Under the pieces are notes generated by a model, which worked only from the letters and a program-made list of their open reading frames with translations, searched no databases and was not told where the DNA came from. 56,365 nt of DNA from Pleomorphomonas sp. (lineage in GTDB: Bacteria; Pseudomonadota; Alphaproteobacteria; Rhizobiales; Pleomorphomonadaceae), in contig JARKNW010000153.1 in the NCBI GenBank assembly GCA_029976075.1, positions 1-56,365 of the forward strand, read 5' to 3'. The position numbers and the translations under genes were made by a program. Shown in pieces: positions 1-8,686 of this stretch. Positions within the stretch are counted from its first letter, which is position 1; each line of letters starts with the position of its first letter.

Positions 1-91
1 CGTCTACGCCGGTGCCGAGCATCCCCATGCCGCCCAGCAGCCGGAAGTCCTCGACGTCAAGTCGATGAACAAGATGAACACGAGGCCTTGA
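1..91 (+). CDS. rplM: 50S ribosomal protein L13, 3' end only
   Basis: Partial gene that enters from the left edge. The frame from base 2 gives 29 residues ending in DVKSMNKMNTRP before a TGA at 89-91. The stretch YAGAEHPHAAQQPEVLDV is the typical C-terminal tail of alphaproteobacterial L13, a large-subunit rRNA-binding protein. The next gene is rpsI, only three bases after the stop, which is the conserved rplM-rpsI operon order and supports the call despite the short length. Confidence 0.9.
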   Translation, partial: VYAGAEHPHAAQQPEVLDVKSMNKMNTRP

Positions 92-94
92 TCC

Positions 95-571
95 ATGGCT
101 GAGCTCTCCTCCCTCGCTGAACTCGGCGCTGCCGACGTCGCTCCGGTGGCCGAGGCCCCGGTGCACGTTCAGAAGCTCGACAAGTTCGGCCGCGCCTATG
201 CCACCGGCAAGCGCAAGAACGCCATCGCTCGCGTCTGGGTCAAGCCGGGTTCCGGCAAGATCATCGTGAACGACAAGGAGTTCAACGTTTACTTCGGTCG
301 TCCGGTGCTCCAGATGATCGTCCAGCAGCCGATCTACGCCGCTGCGCGCGACGGTCAGTTCGACATCATCGCCACCGTCGCCGGTGGCGGCCTGTCCGGT
401 CAGGCCGGTGCGCTGCGCCACGGCATCTCCAAGGCTCTCACCTATTATGAGCCGGGCCTGCGCGGCGTGCTCAAGAAGCTCGGCTTCCTGACCCGCGACA
501 GCCGCGTCGTCGAGCGCAAGAAGTACGGCAAGCGCAAGGCTCGCCGCAGCTTCCAGTTCTCGAAGCGCTGA
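95..571 (+). CDS. rpsI: 30S ribosomal protein S9
   Basis: Small-subunit ribosomal protein S9 of 158 residues. The conserved core starts near residue 35 with [18 protein letters not shown], followed by the basic C-terminal half and the family's terminal SKR, whose last residues reach the P-site tRNA in known ribosome structures. The first 30 residues are an alanine-rich extension ([20 protein letters not shown]) seen in many alphaproteobacterial S9 proteins. Start is the ATG three bases after the rplM stop, so translation is probably coupled. A strong intrinsic terminator follows 25 bases after the stop, so this is the last gene of the operon. Confidence 0.97.
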   Translation: MAELSSLAELGAADVAPVAEAPVHVQKLDKFGRAYATGKRKNAIARVWVKPGSGKIIVNDKEFNVYFGRPVLQMIVQQPIYAAARDGQFDIIATVAGGGLSGQAGALRHGISKALTYYEPGLRGVLKKLGFLTRDSRVVERKKYGKRKARRSFQFSKR

Positions 572-595
572 TCCGGATTTCGGATTGCAATATGG

Positions 596-631
596 AAAGG
601 GCGGTGCCGATGGCGCCGCCCTTTTCGTTTC
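596..631 (+). terminator. intrinsic terminator after rpsI
   Basis: A 13-bp stem with one G-U pair (arms 596-608 and 612-624, loop GAT) is followed by TTTTCGTTTC. It lies 25 bases past the rpsI stop and 28 bases before the end of the convergent pirin gene. Confidence 0.85.
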
Positions 632-658
632 GGTAGTCAGCTTGGAAGGCTGCTGCCT

Positions 659-1582
659 TCAGTCCTTCATCTTCAGTCCGACTGGATCGGGCGGCAGCGG
701 GATGAACTCCGTCTCACCTACGATTTCCGGGAAGCGACGGGCGCGCCAATCGGCCTTGGCAGCTTCGATGCGCTCCTTGGAAGATGAAACGAAGTTCCAG
801 TAGATGTGGCGCTTCTCGGGGAACGGCTCGCCGCCAATCAGCACGAGGCGTGTCGGCTCGGTCGCCGCGAGAACCACCTCGGTGCCCGGTTTGAAGACGA
901 CGAGTTGGTTCGGCGGGAAGATGCCTTCCTGCCCCTCGATGCCCACGCCACCACTGATGACATACGCCGCGCGCTCGATGTGATCCGCCGGCACCTTGAA
1001 TCGCGCGCCGGCTTCCAGATGCACGTCGGCATACATCAGATCGGAGTAGACCGGCACCGGCGAGCGGGTACCAAAGCCATCGCCGGCCACCAGCGTCATT
1101 CGCACGCCCGTGTCGGAGAGGGTGGGGAGGGCGGTCTTGTCATGGTGGCTGAACAGGGGGGCGATTTCCTCACTCGCCTTCGGAAGTGCCACCCAGATCT
1201 GCGTGCCGAACAGGCTGCCACCAGCCGTATGCACAGCTGCGGGAAAGCGTTCGGAGTGCACGATACCGTTGCCTGCCGTCATCCAGTTGACCTCGCCGGC
1301 CCGGATCGTCTCCTTGTGGCCGGCGCTGTCACGATGGACCATCTCGCCGTCGAACAGATAGGTGAGGGTCGAAAGGCCAATGTGCGGGTGGGGTCGCACG
1401 TCTTCGGCTTCACCGGCGCCAAACATCACCGGTCCCATCTGGTCAAAGAAGATGAAAGGTCCGACCATGCGGCGCTGAACCGACGGCAATGCGCGGCGCA
1501 CCTTGAACCCGCCGAGATCGCGGACGTTCGGAAGAATGATCTCCTCGATGCGGTCGCTGCCGCCCTTGCCGGGAATGCTCAT
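659..1582 (-). CDS. pirin family protein
   Basis: Bicupin protein of 307 residues. Pirins bind an iron or similar metal in the N-terminal cupin. Some bacterial members have quercetin 2,3-dioxygenase activity and others act as protein partners, so the substrate cannot be read from sequence. The metal ligands expected from human pirin are visible: the two histidines in RPHPHIGLST (near residue 65) and the His and Glu in GNGIVHSERFP (near residue 110). The second cupin runs from about residue 180 to 290. The start ATG has GGAAAGGA about six bases upstream. It is a single gene convergent with rpsI. The call is firm at family level only. Confidence 0.9.
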   Translation of the reverse strand: MSIPGKGGSDRIEEIILPNVRDLGGFKVRRALPSVQRRMVGPFIFFDQMGPVMFGAGEAEDVRPHPHIGLSTLTYLFDGEMVHRDSAGHKETIRAGEVNWMTAGNGIVHSERFPAAVHTAGGSLFGTQIWVALPKASEEIAPLFSHHDKTALPTLSDTGVRMTLVAGDGFGTRSPVPVYSDLMYADVHLEAGARFKVPADHIERAAYVISGGVGIEGQEGIFPPNQLVVFKPGTEVVLAATEPTRLVLIGGEPFPEKRHIYWNFVSSSKERIEAAKADWRARRFPEIVGETEFIPLPPDPVGLKMKD

Positions 1583-1710
1583 GGTCTATCCTTTCCTGTT
1601 ATTGGTCAGGATAAGTGTTTAATCGGATGAGCGGTAGCTGCCGTTTGTTGAACGGTGTTTTTTGGGGCTGCAGACAAATCGAGTTGAATGAGGTGGCGGG
1701 CAACGAAAGC

Positions 1711-1744
1711 AACAAATAAAAAAGCAGGGCCGAAGCCCTGCTTT
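1711..1744 (-). terminator. UUCG-type intrinsic terminator with no assigned gene
   Basis: On the minus strand a 10-bp stem (AAAGCAGGGC pairing with GCCCTGCTTT) closes on a TTCG tetraloop and runs into a T-rich tail (TTTTTTATTTGTT). This is a textbook terminator. The pirin gene starts further downstream at 1582, so the terminator must end some transcript that comes from higher coordinates, where no convincing gene is visible. Confidence 0.75.
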
Positions 1745-2178
1745 CTAGTTCCGCGTGTCAGCCCATAAAGCCTACAGATAGAAAGACCTCCCAATCCATC
1801 CGCTGGCGGCAGCGTTTTCCGCGCCTATATGGGTTTTCCCTCCCAAGACTCAGACCGCGATAACTGGAAGGCATTCTGCTTTTGCCTATTTTGACGGCCT
1901 CATTTACTGAGGCATTTCGTCTTTTGGCTGTGCCGTCCTTATTTATGGCCGGTACCATACACTGCGATTTTTGGTTTGTCATCCATTTGTGCATAGGCTG
2001 CATGCTTGTGCAGCATGGGCCAATTGCTCCGCAGTCCTTACAATCGAATTCAGGAAATATTGCCATATCAAGGGGTTGCGAAAGCGTTCTGGAGCGGTTC
2101 CGAGTTGTTGCGATATCCGTGGTTTGCCCCATAGACTAAAGTCATAGCGATTGGCCGCGTATCGCGTTGCTTTCAGAT
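1745..2178. other. stretch without a recognisable gene, possible minus-strand transcript
   Basis: This stretch is richer in A+T than its surroundings. A minus-strand reading frame of 124 codons (2132 to 1758) stops 13 bases before the UUCG terminator. It contains CKDCGAIGPCC but its codon use is unlike the GC-rich genes around it and it matches no family I know. A small RNA ending at the terminator is an equal possibility. I checked for tRNA, tmRNA, RNase P RNA and SRP RNA signatures and saw none. Confidence 0.35.
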
Positions 2179-2197
2179 GATCGGTGACCGATCGGTC
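2179..2197. promoter_or_regulatory. interleaved palindromes upstream of proS (candidate operator)
   Basis: GATCGGT-G-ACCGATC (2179-2193) overlaps the perfect 12-bp palindrome GACCGATCGGTC (2186-2197), giving three alternating half-sites. Six Ts follow shortly after. The site is 65 bases before proS. It could be a repressor site for proS or for a minus-strand transcript. Confidence 0.35.
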
Positions 2198-2261
2198 TTG
2201 TTTTTTCAAGGTCGATGCGCTTTGAGTAGCGCGCTCATCCAAACACGCGCGAGAGGATTCC

Positions 2262-3584
2262 ATGCGTCTCAGCCGGTATTTCCTGCCCATTCTCAAAGAG
2301 GCGCCCAAGGAGGCCGAGATCGTCTCGCACCGCCTGATGTTGCGCGCCGGTATGATGCGCCAGCAGAACGCTGGTATCTATTCCTGGCTGCCGCTCGGCC
2401 TCAAGGTTTTGAAGAAGATCGAGGCGATCGTCCGTGAGGAGCAGGATCGCTCCGGCGCCGTCGAGATCCTGATGCCATCCATTCAGCCGGCTGACCTTTG
2501 GCGTGAGAGCGGTCGCTACGACGCCTATGGCAAGGAGATGCTGCGCATCATCGACCGCCATGAGCGCGAGATGCTCTACGGTCCGACCGCCGAGGAAGTC
2601 GTCACTGACATCTTCCGGACCTATGTTCGCTCCTACCGTGATCTGCCGCTCAATCTCTACAACATTCAGTGGAAGTTCCGCGACGAGGTGCGTCCGCGCT
2701 TTGGCGTGATGCGTGGCCGCGAGTTCCTGATGAAGGACGCTTATTCCTTCGACGTCGATCAGGCCGGCGCGCTGCGCGCCTACCACAAGATGTTCGTCGC
2801 TTATCTCAGGACCTACAAGCGGCTCGGCCTGACCGCCATTCCGATGCGGGCCGATACCGGACCGATCGGTGGCAAGCTCAGCCACGAGTTCATTATTCTC
2901 GCATCCACCGGCGAGAGCGCCGTGTTCTGCGACAAGGACCTGCTGGACCTGCCTGTGCCGGGCGAGGACGTCGATTTCGATGGCGACCTGTCGCCAATCG
3001 TCGACATGTTCACCACCCGCTACGCTGCCACAGACGAGATGCACGACGAGGCGGCGTTCAGCGCGCTGCCGGAAGAACGGCGGGTGTCGGCGCGCGGCAT
3101 CGAGGTGGGGCATATCTTCTCCTTCGGCACGAAGTATTCCGAGCCGATGGGGGCCAAGGTGGCCATGCCCGACGGTAGCGAGCAGCCGGTGATCATGGGG
3201 TCCTATGGCATCGGCGTTTCGCGCCTGATCGGTGCCATCATCGAGGCGAGCCACGACGAAGCCGGCATCATCTGGCCGGAAAGCGTCACGCCGTTCGGCG
3301 CCGGCATCATCAGCCTGCGATCCGACGATGCGGCCGTCAGCGCAGCTTGCGAAGACGCCTACGCCAAGCTTGCCGCTGCCGGCAAGGATCCGCTCTATGA
3401 CGACACGGCGGCCCGTCCGGGCGCCAAGTTCGCGTCGATGGATCTGATCGGCTTGCCTTGGCAGATCATCGTCGGGCCGAAGGGCCTTGCCGACGGCGTC
3501 GTCGAGCTGAAGCGCCGCGCCACCGGAGAGAAGGAACTGGTGTCGCTGGAGTCGGCCATCGCCCGCGTCACAGAAAAGGCCTGA
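2262..3584 (+). CDS. proS: prolyl-tRNA synthetase, short form without editing insertion
   Basis: Cytosolic class II aminoacyl-tRNA synthetase that charges tRNA-Pro. The 440 residues begin with the usual [19 protein letters not shown]. Class II signatures are visible: [19 protein letters not shown] (motif 2 region, near residue 145) and [16 protein letters not shown] (motif 3, near residue 315), then an anticodon-binding domain to the end. Escherichia coli ProRS is about 570 residues because of an editing insertion between motifs 2 and 3; here the chain goes from [12 protein letters not shown] into motif 3 with only about 110 residues. This short form is normal in Alphaproteobacteria, where mischarged Ala-tRNA-Pro is cleared by a separate protein. 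No such trans-editing gene is in the window. lolC-lolD follow. Confidence 0.96.
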   Translation: MRLSRYFLPILKEAPKEAEIVSHRLMLRAGMMRQQNAGIYSWLPLGLKVLKKIEAIVREEQDRSGAVEILMPSIQPADLWRESGRYDAYGKEMLRIIDRHEREMLYGPTAEEVVTDIFRTYVRSYRDLPLNLYNIQWKFRDEVRPRFGVMRGREFLMKDAYSFDVDQAGALRAYHKMFVAYLRTYKRLGLTAIPMRADTGPIGGKLSHEFIILASTGESAVFCDKDLLDLPVPGEDVDFDGDLSPIVDMFTTRYAATDEMHDEAAFSALPEERRVSARGIEVGHIFSFGTKYSEPMGAKVAMPDGSEQPVIMGSYGIGVSRLIGAIIEASHDEAGIIWPESVTPFGAGIISLRSDDAAVSAACEDAYAKLAAAGKDPLYDDTAARPGAKFASMDLIGLPWQIIVGPKGLADGVVELKRRATGEKELVSLESAIARVTEKA

Positions 3585-3597
3585 TTGTCGCTGAAGA

Positions 3598-3618
3598 GGG
3601 GCGGCGGCATGCCGCCCC
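3598..3618 (+). other. GC-rich hairpin after proS
   Basis: GGGGCGGC (3598-3605) pairs with GCCGCCCC (3611-3618) around GGCAT. No U-run follows, so it may be a weak terminator or a 3' end stabiliser rather than an efficient intrinsic terminator. Confidence 0.45.
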
Positions 3619-3770
3619 GGAAGCTGCCGATTCCGTCTGGAAAACGCGGAAACAGCAGCTTGCCGGCGGACGGAATTTGCTAGTCTCATGCGTCGCCGCC
3701 CGGTGGCGTCAGCGAGTCGGCCATGGTCCCCGGGGCGTGGCGCGGCGGTTCGGCGTTTGGAGGTCTTTGG

Positions 3771-5039
3771 ATGAGCGAGGCGAAAGCGGGGCGTCCTTTC
3801 GCTCCCTTCGAATGGATACTGGCCGGCCGTTACCTGAGGTCCCGTCGCAAGGAAGCCTTCATCTCGGTCATCGCCGGCTTCTCTTTCGTCGGCATCATGC
3901 TGGGCGTCGCCACGCTGATCATCGTCATGGCGGTGATGAACGGCTTCCGTGGCCAGCTGATGGACAAGATCCTCGGCATCAACGGTCACGCCGTCGTTCA
4001 GCCGATCGACAGCCCGCTCACCGACTACGCTTCCGTCGCCGATCGTCTTGCCGGCGTCTCGGGTGTCAAGATCGCCATGCCCTTCGTCGAGGGACAGGTG
4101 CTGGCGTCCGGCCCCTCCGGAGCCTTTGGCGTGCTGGTGCGTGGCGTACGCAGCGCCGATCTCCAGAAGCTGCCGCTCGTCTACAACACCGTGCAGGTCG
4201 GCTCCTTCGACAAGTTTGACGAGGGAACCGGCATTGCCATCGGCCAGCGCCTCGCCGAGAGTCTCGGCGTCACGGTGGGGGACAAGGTTACGCTTGTCAG
4301 CCCAAAGGGAAACGTCACCGCGCTTGGAACGACGCCGCGCGTCAAGGCCTATTCGGTCTCCGCCATCTTCAAGATCGGCATGAGCGAGTATGACGGCACC
4401 TTTGTATTCATGCCGATCGCCGAAGCGCAAAAATACTTCATGATGGACGACAAGGTCACGGCCATCGACGTCTTCCTCAACAATCCCGATGACATCGGGT
4501 CGATCAAGGACAAGCTGACCGTCGATGCCGGACGGCCGGTGCTGATCACCGATTGGCGGCAGCGCAATGTCACCTTCTTCTCGGCGCTGGAAGTCGAGCG
4601 CAACGTGATGTTCATGATCCTGACCCTGATCGTGCTGGTCGCGGCGCTCAACATCGTCTCGGGCATGACGATGTTGGTGAAGGACAAGAGCCACGACATC
4701 GCCATCCTCAGGACGATGGGGGCAAGTCGCGGTTCCATCCTGCGCATCTTCCTGATTACCGGTTCGGCAATCGGTGTCGCAGGAACCATCGCCGGCTTTG
4801 GGCTCGGCCTTCTGGTGTGCCTCAACGTCGAGAAGATCCGGCAGTTCGTGTCATGGCTCACATCGACCGAGTTGTTCTCGCCTGAGCTTTATTATCTCAG
4901 TCAGCTTCCCGCCGACATGCAGATGCACGAGACTGTCAGCGTCCTGATCATGGCTCTGGTGTTGTCGTTCGTCGCCACCATCTATCCCGCCTGGAAGGCG
5001 GCCCGTCTCGATCCCGTCGACGCGCTGAGGTACGAGTGA
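3771..5039 (+). CDS. lolC: lipoprotein-releasing ABC transporter permease LolC/LolE
   Basis: Inner-membrane permease of the Lol system, which extracts lipoproteins from the inner membrane and hands them to the periplasmic carrier LolA. The 422-residue chain starts with [18 protein letters not shown], the LolC/E hallmark, followed by a first membrane helix (about 25-50), a periplasmic domain of about 220 residues, and three C-terminal helices ending in the FtsX-like [18 protein letters not shown]. The ATG at 3771 is preferred over an upstream ATG at 3723 because it has TTGGAGG at the right distance. Only one permease gene is present, so a homodimer with LolD is likely, as is usual in Alphaproteobacteria. 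The stop overlaps the lolD start. Confidence 0.93.
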   Translation: MSEAKAGRPFAPFEWILAGRYLRSRRKEAFISVIAGFSFVGIMLGVATLIIVMAVMNGFRGQLMDKILGINGHAVVQPIDSPLTDYASVADRLAGVSGVKIAMPFVEGQVLASGPSGAFGVLVRGVRSADLQKLPLVYNTVQVGSFDKFDEGTGIAIGQRLAESLGVTVGDKVTLVSPKGNVTALGTTPRVKAYSVSAIFKIGMSEYDGTFVFMPIAEAQKYFMMDDKVTAIDVFLNNPDDIGSIKDKLTVDAGRPVLITDWRQRNVTFFSALEVERNVMFMILTLIVLVAALNIVSGMTMLVKDKSHDIAILRTMGASRGSILRIFLITGSAIGVAGTIAGFGLGLLVCLNVEKIRQFVSWLTSTELFSPELYYLSQLPADMQMHETVSVLIMALVLSFVATIYPAWKAARLDPVDALRYE

Positions 5040-5752
5040 TGCCGGCCATGGAAACCCTCATCACCGGCGTCGAAGATCCGGTCCTGAAACTGGTCGGCAT
5101 CGAGAAGTCCTACAAGGAAGGCACGGGCACGCTGCCCATCCTTCGCGGCTGCGACTTCAATCTGTTCGCGGGTGAACTGACGGCGCTTGTCGCGCCATCG
5201 GGCGCCGGCAAGTCGACGCTTTTGCACATCACCGGACTCCTGGAAAAGCCGGACACGGGCGATGTGGTCATCGGCGGCAAGGCTTGCGGCAAACTCGATG
5301 ATGCCGCGCGCACACGGCTCCGCCGTACCGAGATCGGCTTCGTCTATCAGTTCCATCACCTCCTGCCGGAGTTCTCCGCGCTTGAGAACCTGATGATTCC
5401 GCAGATGATCGCCGGGCTCGACAAGAAGGAGGCCGCCAAGCGAGGCAAGGACCTGCTCGCCTACATGCGGCTCGAAAAGCGAGGGACGCATCTTCCGTCG
5501 CAGTTGTCGGGTGGTGAGCGGCAGCGTGTGGCGATTGCCCGCGCGGTTGCCAATGCGCCCAAGGTGCTGCTGGCCGACGAGCCAACCGGCAACCTCGACC
5601 CGAGAACTTCCCATTATGTGTTCGATGCGTTGGCTGCGCTGGTCAGGGCCACAGGCCTTGCCGCCATTATTGCCACGCACAACATGGCGTTGGCCGAACG
5701 GATGGACCGGCGCATCACCCTCGACGAAGGGCGGATCGTCGAACTCGAGTGA
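5039..5752 (+). CDS. lolD: lipoprotein-releasing ABC transporter ATPase LolD
   Basis: ATP-binding subunit partner of the preceding LolC/E permease. It has the Walker A motif [11 protein letters not shown], the Q-loop in [19 protein letters not shown] (characteristic of the LolD/MacB group), the signature [15 protein letters not shown], and Walker [13 protein letters not shown]. Length 237 is normal. The ATG at 5039 overlaps the lolC stop by one base (TGATG); a GTG at 5036 is a close alternative. Overlap and order make a two-gene translationally coupled unit. Confidence 0.95.
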   Translation: MPAMETLITGVEDPVLKLVGIEKSYKEGTGTLPILRGCDFNLFAGELTALVAPSGAGKSTLLHITGLLEKPDTGDVVIGGKACGKLDDAARTRLRRTEIGFVYQFHHLLPEFSALENLMIPQMIAGLDKKEAAKRGKDLLAYMRLEKRGTHLPSQLSGGERQRVAIARAVANAPKVLLADEPTGNLDPRTSHYVFDALAALVRATGLAAIIATHNMALAERMDRRITLDEGRIVELE

Positions 5753-5791
5753 CCTTGCAACCGCCTGTCACATAGTTCTGGAGAACCGGTC

Positions 5792-6652
5792 ATGTCCCGC
5801 ATCACCTATGTAAACGGACGTTACGTTCCGTCGAGGGAGGCGGTCGTCAGTGTCGAGGATCGCGGCAATCAGTTCGCGGATGCCGTCTATGAAGCCTGCC
5901 AGATCAAGGACGGCGCGATTATCGATCTTCGTCGCCACCTCGACAGGCTTGACCGGTCGCTGGCCGAGCTGAGGATCGAAGCTCCGATGAGCCGGGCGGC
6001 AATGACCCATGTGCTGCGCGAGGTTGCCCGCCGCAATCGGGTCGAGAATGGTTATGTCTATTGGCAGATTTCGCGTGGTGCCGCGCCCCGCGATCACGCC
6101 TTTCCGGTTGGTGTGAAGCCGACCTTCACGGCGACGGCCAAGTCGCTGGATTTTGCAGCTGCCGCGCTTCGTTACGAGAAGGGGGTCCCGGTCATCACCC
6201 TTCCGGACAACCGCTGGGATCGCGTGGATATCAAGACGGTCGGTCTGCTGCCCAACGCTTTGGCCAAGCAGGCGGCACGCGAGGCGGGCGCCTTCGAAGC
6301 GGTGTTCGTCGACGCCGATGGTTATGTCACGGAAGGCTCCTCCGCCAACGTCTGGCTGGTGGACGCCGAAGGCAGGATCGTCACCCGTCCGGCCGATCAT
6401 GGCATTCTGCGCGGCATTACGCGCTCGGTGCTGATCGATGTCGCTGCCGCCGAAGGCGTTCCGGTGGTGGAACGCCGCTTCACCGTGGCGGAAATGAAGG
6501 CTGCTCGTGAAGTGTTTCTGACTTCGGCCGGTGCGACCCTGTGCCCGGTGGTGAGTGTCGACGGCGAGACGGTGGCCAATGGCGCACCCGGCAGTGTCGC
6601 CGCGCGTCTGCGGCGGCGTTTCCATGACATTGCCGAGCGCACGCCCATTTGA
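5792..6652 (+). CDS. dat: D-amino acid (D-alanine) aminotransferase, PLP fold type IV
   Basis: Interconverts D-alanine and 2-oxoglutarate with pyruvate and D-glutamate, feeding peptidoglycan precursors. The 286 residues fit the class IV aminotransferase family: YVNGRYVPSREAVVSVEDRG at the N-terminus, the PLP-binding lysine at residue 148 in DIKTVGLLPNALAKQ, and the cofactor loop EGSSANVWLV. The pattern VEDRGNQFADAVYE near residue 26 and the RGAAPRDHAFP segment are more like D-alanine transaminases than branched-chain enzymes. It sits 39 bases after lolD and may share its transcript. Substrate is inferred, and other D-amino acids are possible. Confidence 0.85.
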   Translation: MSRITYVNGRYVPSREAVVSVEDRGNQFADAVYEACQIKDGAIIDLRRHLDRLDRSLAELRIEAPMSRAAMTHVLREVARRNRVENGYVYWQISRGAAPRDHAFPVGVKPTFTATAKSLDFAAAALRYEKGVPVITLPDNRWDRVDIKTVGLLPNALAKQAAREAGAFEAVFVDADGYVTEGSSANVWLVDAEGRIVTRPADHGILRGITRSVLIDVAAAEGVPVVERRFTVAEMKAAREVFLTSAGATLCPVVSVDGETVANGAPGSVAARLRRRFHDIAERTPI

Positions 6653-6848
6653 CGACTTCGGCTGTGCTTGGCAAAATTGTCACATCTCAGATGAAACACG
6701 GATAGCACGAGCCCGCCGACGGTGACACGCATTCGAAATGGACTGGTAATTTCCGACGCGCCCGGCGTAACCATAAGTCCGGGCGACGCGTGGCGTCGGT
6801 GTGGCGTTTGCCCCTCACAAAAAAACGAAGTCGAAAAGGCCGAATAAA

Positions 6849-7091
6849 ATGGCGGACAAAGCCCAAAATCTTCAGGACACCTTCCTCAATCATGTCCGTA
6901 AGAACAAGATTTCGCTTACGATTTTTCTGATCAATGGCGTCAAACTGCAGGGCGTGGTCACCTGGTTTGACAATTTCTGTGTTCTCTTGCGGCGCGACGG
7001 GCACTCCCAACTCGTCTACAAGCACGCCATTTCGACAATCATGCCGGCCCAGCCGTTGGCGCTCTTCGAGGGCAGTGAGGAACCGAACTGA
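6849..7091 (+). CDS. hfq: RNA chaperone Hfq
   Basis: Hexameric Sm-like protein that pairs small RNAs with mRNAs. The 80 residues contain the Sm1 region [17 protein letters not shown] and the Sm2 signature [12 protein letters not shown]. The C-terminal tail is short ([14 protein letters not shown]), as in other Alphaproteobacteria, not the long disordered tail of E. coli. The ATG at 6849 is chosen because family members start at [10 protein letters not shown]; an upstream in-frame ATG at 6801 would add a basic, non-conserved leader. hflX follows after an unusual long hairpin. Confidence 0.97.
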   Translation: MADKAQNLQDTFLNHVRKNKISLTIFLINGVKLQGVVTWFDNFCVLLRRDGHSQLVYKHAISTIMPAQPLALFEGSEEPN

Positions 7092-7103
7092 GTTCGACTT
7101 GTT

Positions 7104-7149
7104 CCGTTGTCGTCCGCTCGTGGATTGATCCATGGGCGGACGACAACGG
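7104..7149 (+). other. long perfect hairpin between hfq and hflX
   Basis: Bases 7104-7125 and 7128-7149 pair over 22 positions with only two G-U wobbles, leaving TG at the tip before any loop relaxation. It starts 12 bases after the hfq stop and ends 42 bases before the hflX start. The following GGTTCATATTGG is not a U-tract, so simple termination is unlikely. Attenuation, processing or mRNA protection are possible. Confidence 0.7.
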
Positions 7150-7191
7150 GGTTCATATTGGCCGCATGCGGCGTGGCTTTCGGGAGGCCAA

Positions 7192-8592
7192 GTGACCGAC
7201 GAACAGGATCTTGAAGAGGGCGGCCGTCCTCGCAAGAAGGGTGTGGATCGTATCGAGGAGCCGGCGAGAGCCTTGGTTCTTGTGCCCGATCTTCGTCAGC
7301 GCGGAAGCCGGGACGAGGCGGTCGTGACCACCCAGCGCGATCTCGAGGCGCGCCTTGAAGAAGCTTTCGGTCTGGCTCAGGCGATCGATCTCGATGTGCG
7401 AGCCACCATTCCCGTGCCGGTCAATCAGCCCAAGCCCGCGACGCTGTTCGGCGCCGGCAAGGTTGACGAGATTGGCGAGATGGTGAGGACCGAGGAATTC
7501 GACCTCGTCATCGTCGATCATGCCCTTACTCCCATCCAGCAGCGAAACCTGGAAAAGGCCTGGAAAACCAAGGTGATCGATCGCACGGGTCTGATCCTTG
7601 AGATTTTCGGCGAGCGGGCTCGCACACGCGAAGGCCGGTTGCAGGTGGAACTTGCCCACCTCAAGTATCAGAAGTCGCGCCTTGTGCGGTCCTGGACCCA
7701 CCTTGAGCGGCAACGCGGTGGCTTCGGTTTTCTTGGCGGCCCCGGTGAAACTCAGATCGAGGCGGACCGTCGGCAACTCCAGGAAAAGATCACCCGCATC
7801 GAGGCCGATCTCGAGCAGGTCAAGCGCACGCGCGATTTGCATCGACGTCAGCGGCGCAAGGTGCCGCACCCGGTGGTCGCCCTCGTCGGTTACACCAACG
7901 CGGGCAAGTCCACGCTGTTCAATCGCCTGACCGAGGCGGACGTCTTCGCCAAGGACCTTTTGTTCGCAACGCTTGATCCAACGCTCCGTCGCGTCAAGCT
8001 GCCACACGGGACGGATGTCATCCTGTCGGACACCGTGGGCTTCATCTCCAACCTGCCGACCCATTTGGTCGCGGCCTTTCGGGCGACGCTCGAAGAGGTG
8101 ATCGAGGCTTCGATCATTCTGCATGTACGAGATATCTCGCACAAGGATACCGACGCGCAGGCAAGCGATGTCGCAGAGGTCTTGAAGCAGCTTGGAGTCA
8201 ACCCGGAAGATCGCGATCGCATCATCGAAGTGTGGAACAAGATCGACCTCGTTGAAGATGCCAGGCGCGACGTTCTGCTGGCGCAGGCCAAGACCGAAAC
8301 GCCCGGCGGGCAGGAGCGGCACGTCGTATCCGCCGTCACCGGCGAGGGACTGGCCGAACTGTTGGCGGTTATCGAAGCCAGGCTCGTTGGCGCCAGACCC
8401 GTGCATGAGCTTGCGCTCGATCCCTCCGATGGCGCCGGTCTCGCATGGCTTTATGATCATGGCGAGGTTCTGGAACGGCATGCGGGCGACGACGGCACGT
8501 TACATCTCACGGTGCGTATCGCCGACAAATCCATGACGGCCTTCCACCAGCGCTATGGCGAGCGCATTCAGCATCCACTCGCGGAAAACTGA
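7192..8592 (+). CDS. hflX: ribosome-associated GTPase HflX
   Basis: GTPase that binds the 50S subunit and splits stalled or heat-damaged ribosomes. The protein of 466 residues has the HflX N-terminal domain with LFGAGKVDEIGEM and VIDRTGLILEIFGERARTRE, a central coiled segment with GGPGETQIEADRR, then the G domain: G1 GYTNAGKST (about 233-241), G3 DTVGFI, and G4 NKID. The GTG at 7192 is the start because GGGAGG lies six bases upstream and the conserved region begins soon after; an in-frame ATG at 7132 falls inside the intergenic hairpin. The hfq-hflX order is conserved across Proteobacteria. Confidence 0.95.
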   Translation: MTDEQDLEEGGRPRKKGVDRIEEPARALVLVPDLRQRGSRDEAVVTTQRDLEARLEEAFGLAQAIDLDVRATIPVPVNQPKPATLFGAGKVDEIGEMVRTEEFDLVIVDHALTPIQQRNLEKAWKTKVIDRTGLILEIFGERARTREGRLQVELAHLKYQKSRLVRSWTHLERQRGGFGFLGGPGETQIEADRRQLQEKITRIEADLEQVKRTRDLHRRQRRKVPHPVVALVGYTNAGKSTLFNRLTEADVFAKDLLFATLDPTLRRVKLPHGTDVILSDTVGFISNLPTHLVAAFRATLEEVIEASIILHVRDISHKDTDAQASDVAEVLKQLGVNPEDRDRIIEVWNKIDLVEDARRDVLLAQAKTETPGGQERHVVSAVTGEGLAELLAVIEARLVGARPVHELALDPSDGAGLAWLYDHGEVLERHAGDDGTLHLTVRIADKSMTAFHQRYGERIQHPLAEN

Positions 8593-8686
8593 TATTTCAC
8601 GGACAAGTTTAGCAGCCTGACTGGAGTATTGAGCATTCTTCGGGTTGACTGAAGTACCACCGCCGAATCAGCAGAAAGTGGAGACT

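Noticed and set aside
1745..2178. tRNA, tmRNA, RNase P RNA, SRP RNA or 6S RNA upstream of the UUCG terminator
   Set aside because: None of the conserved sequence signatures or ends of these RNAs could be found by eye.
2235..4694. Very long open frame on the minus strand across proS and lolC
   Set aside because: It runs antisense to two well-recognised genes, is rich in His, Arg and Asp as expected from reading GC-rich codons backwards, and matches no family.
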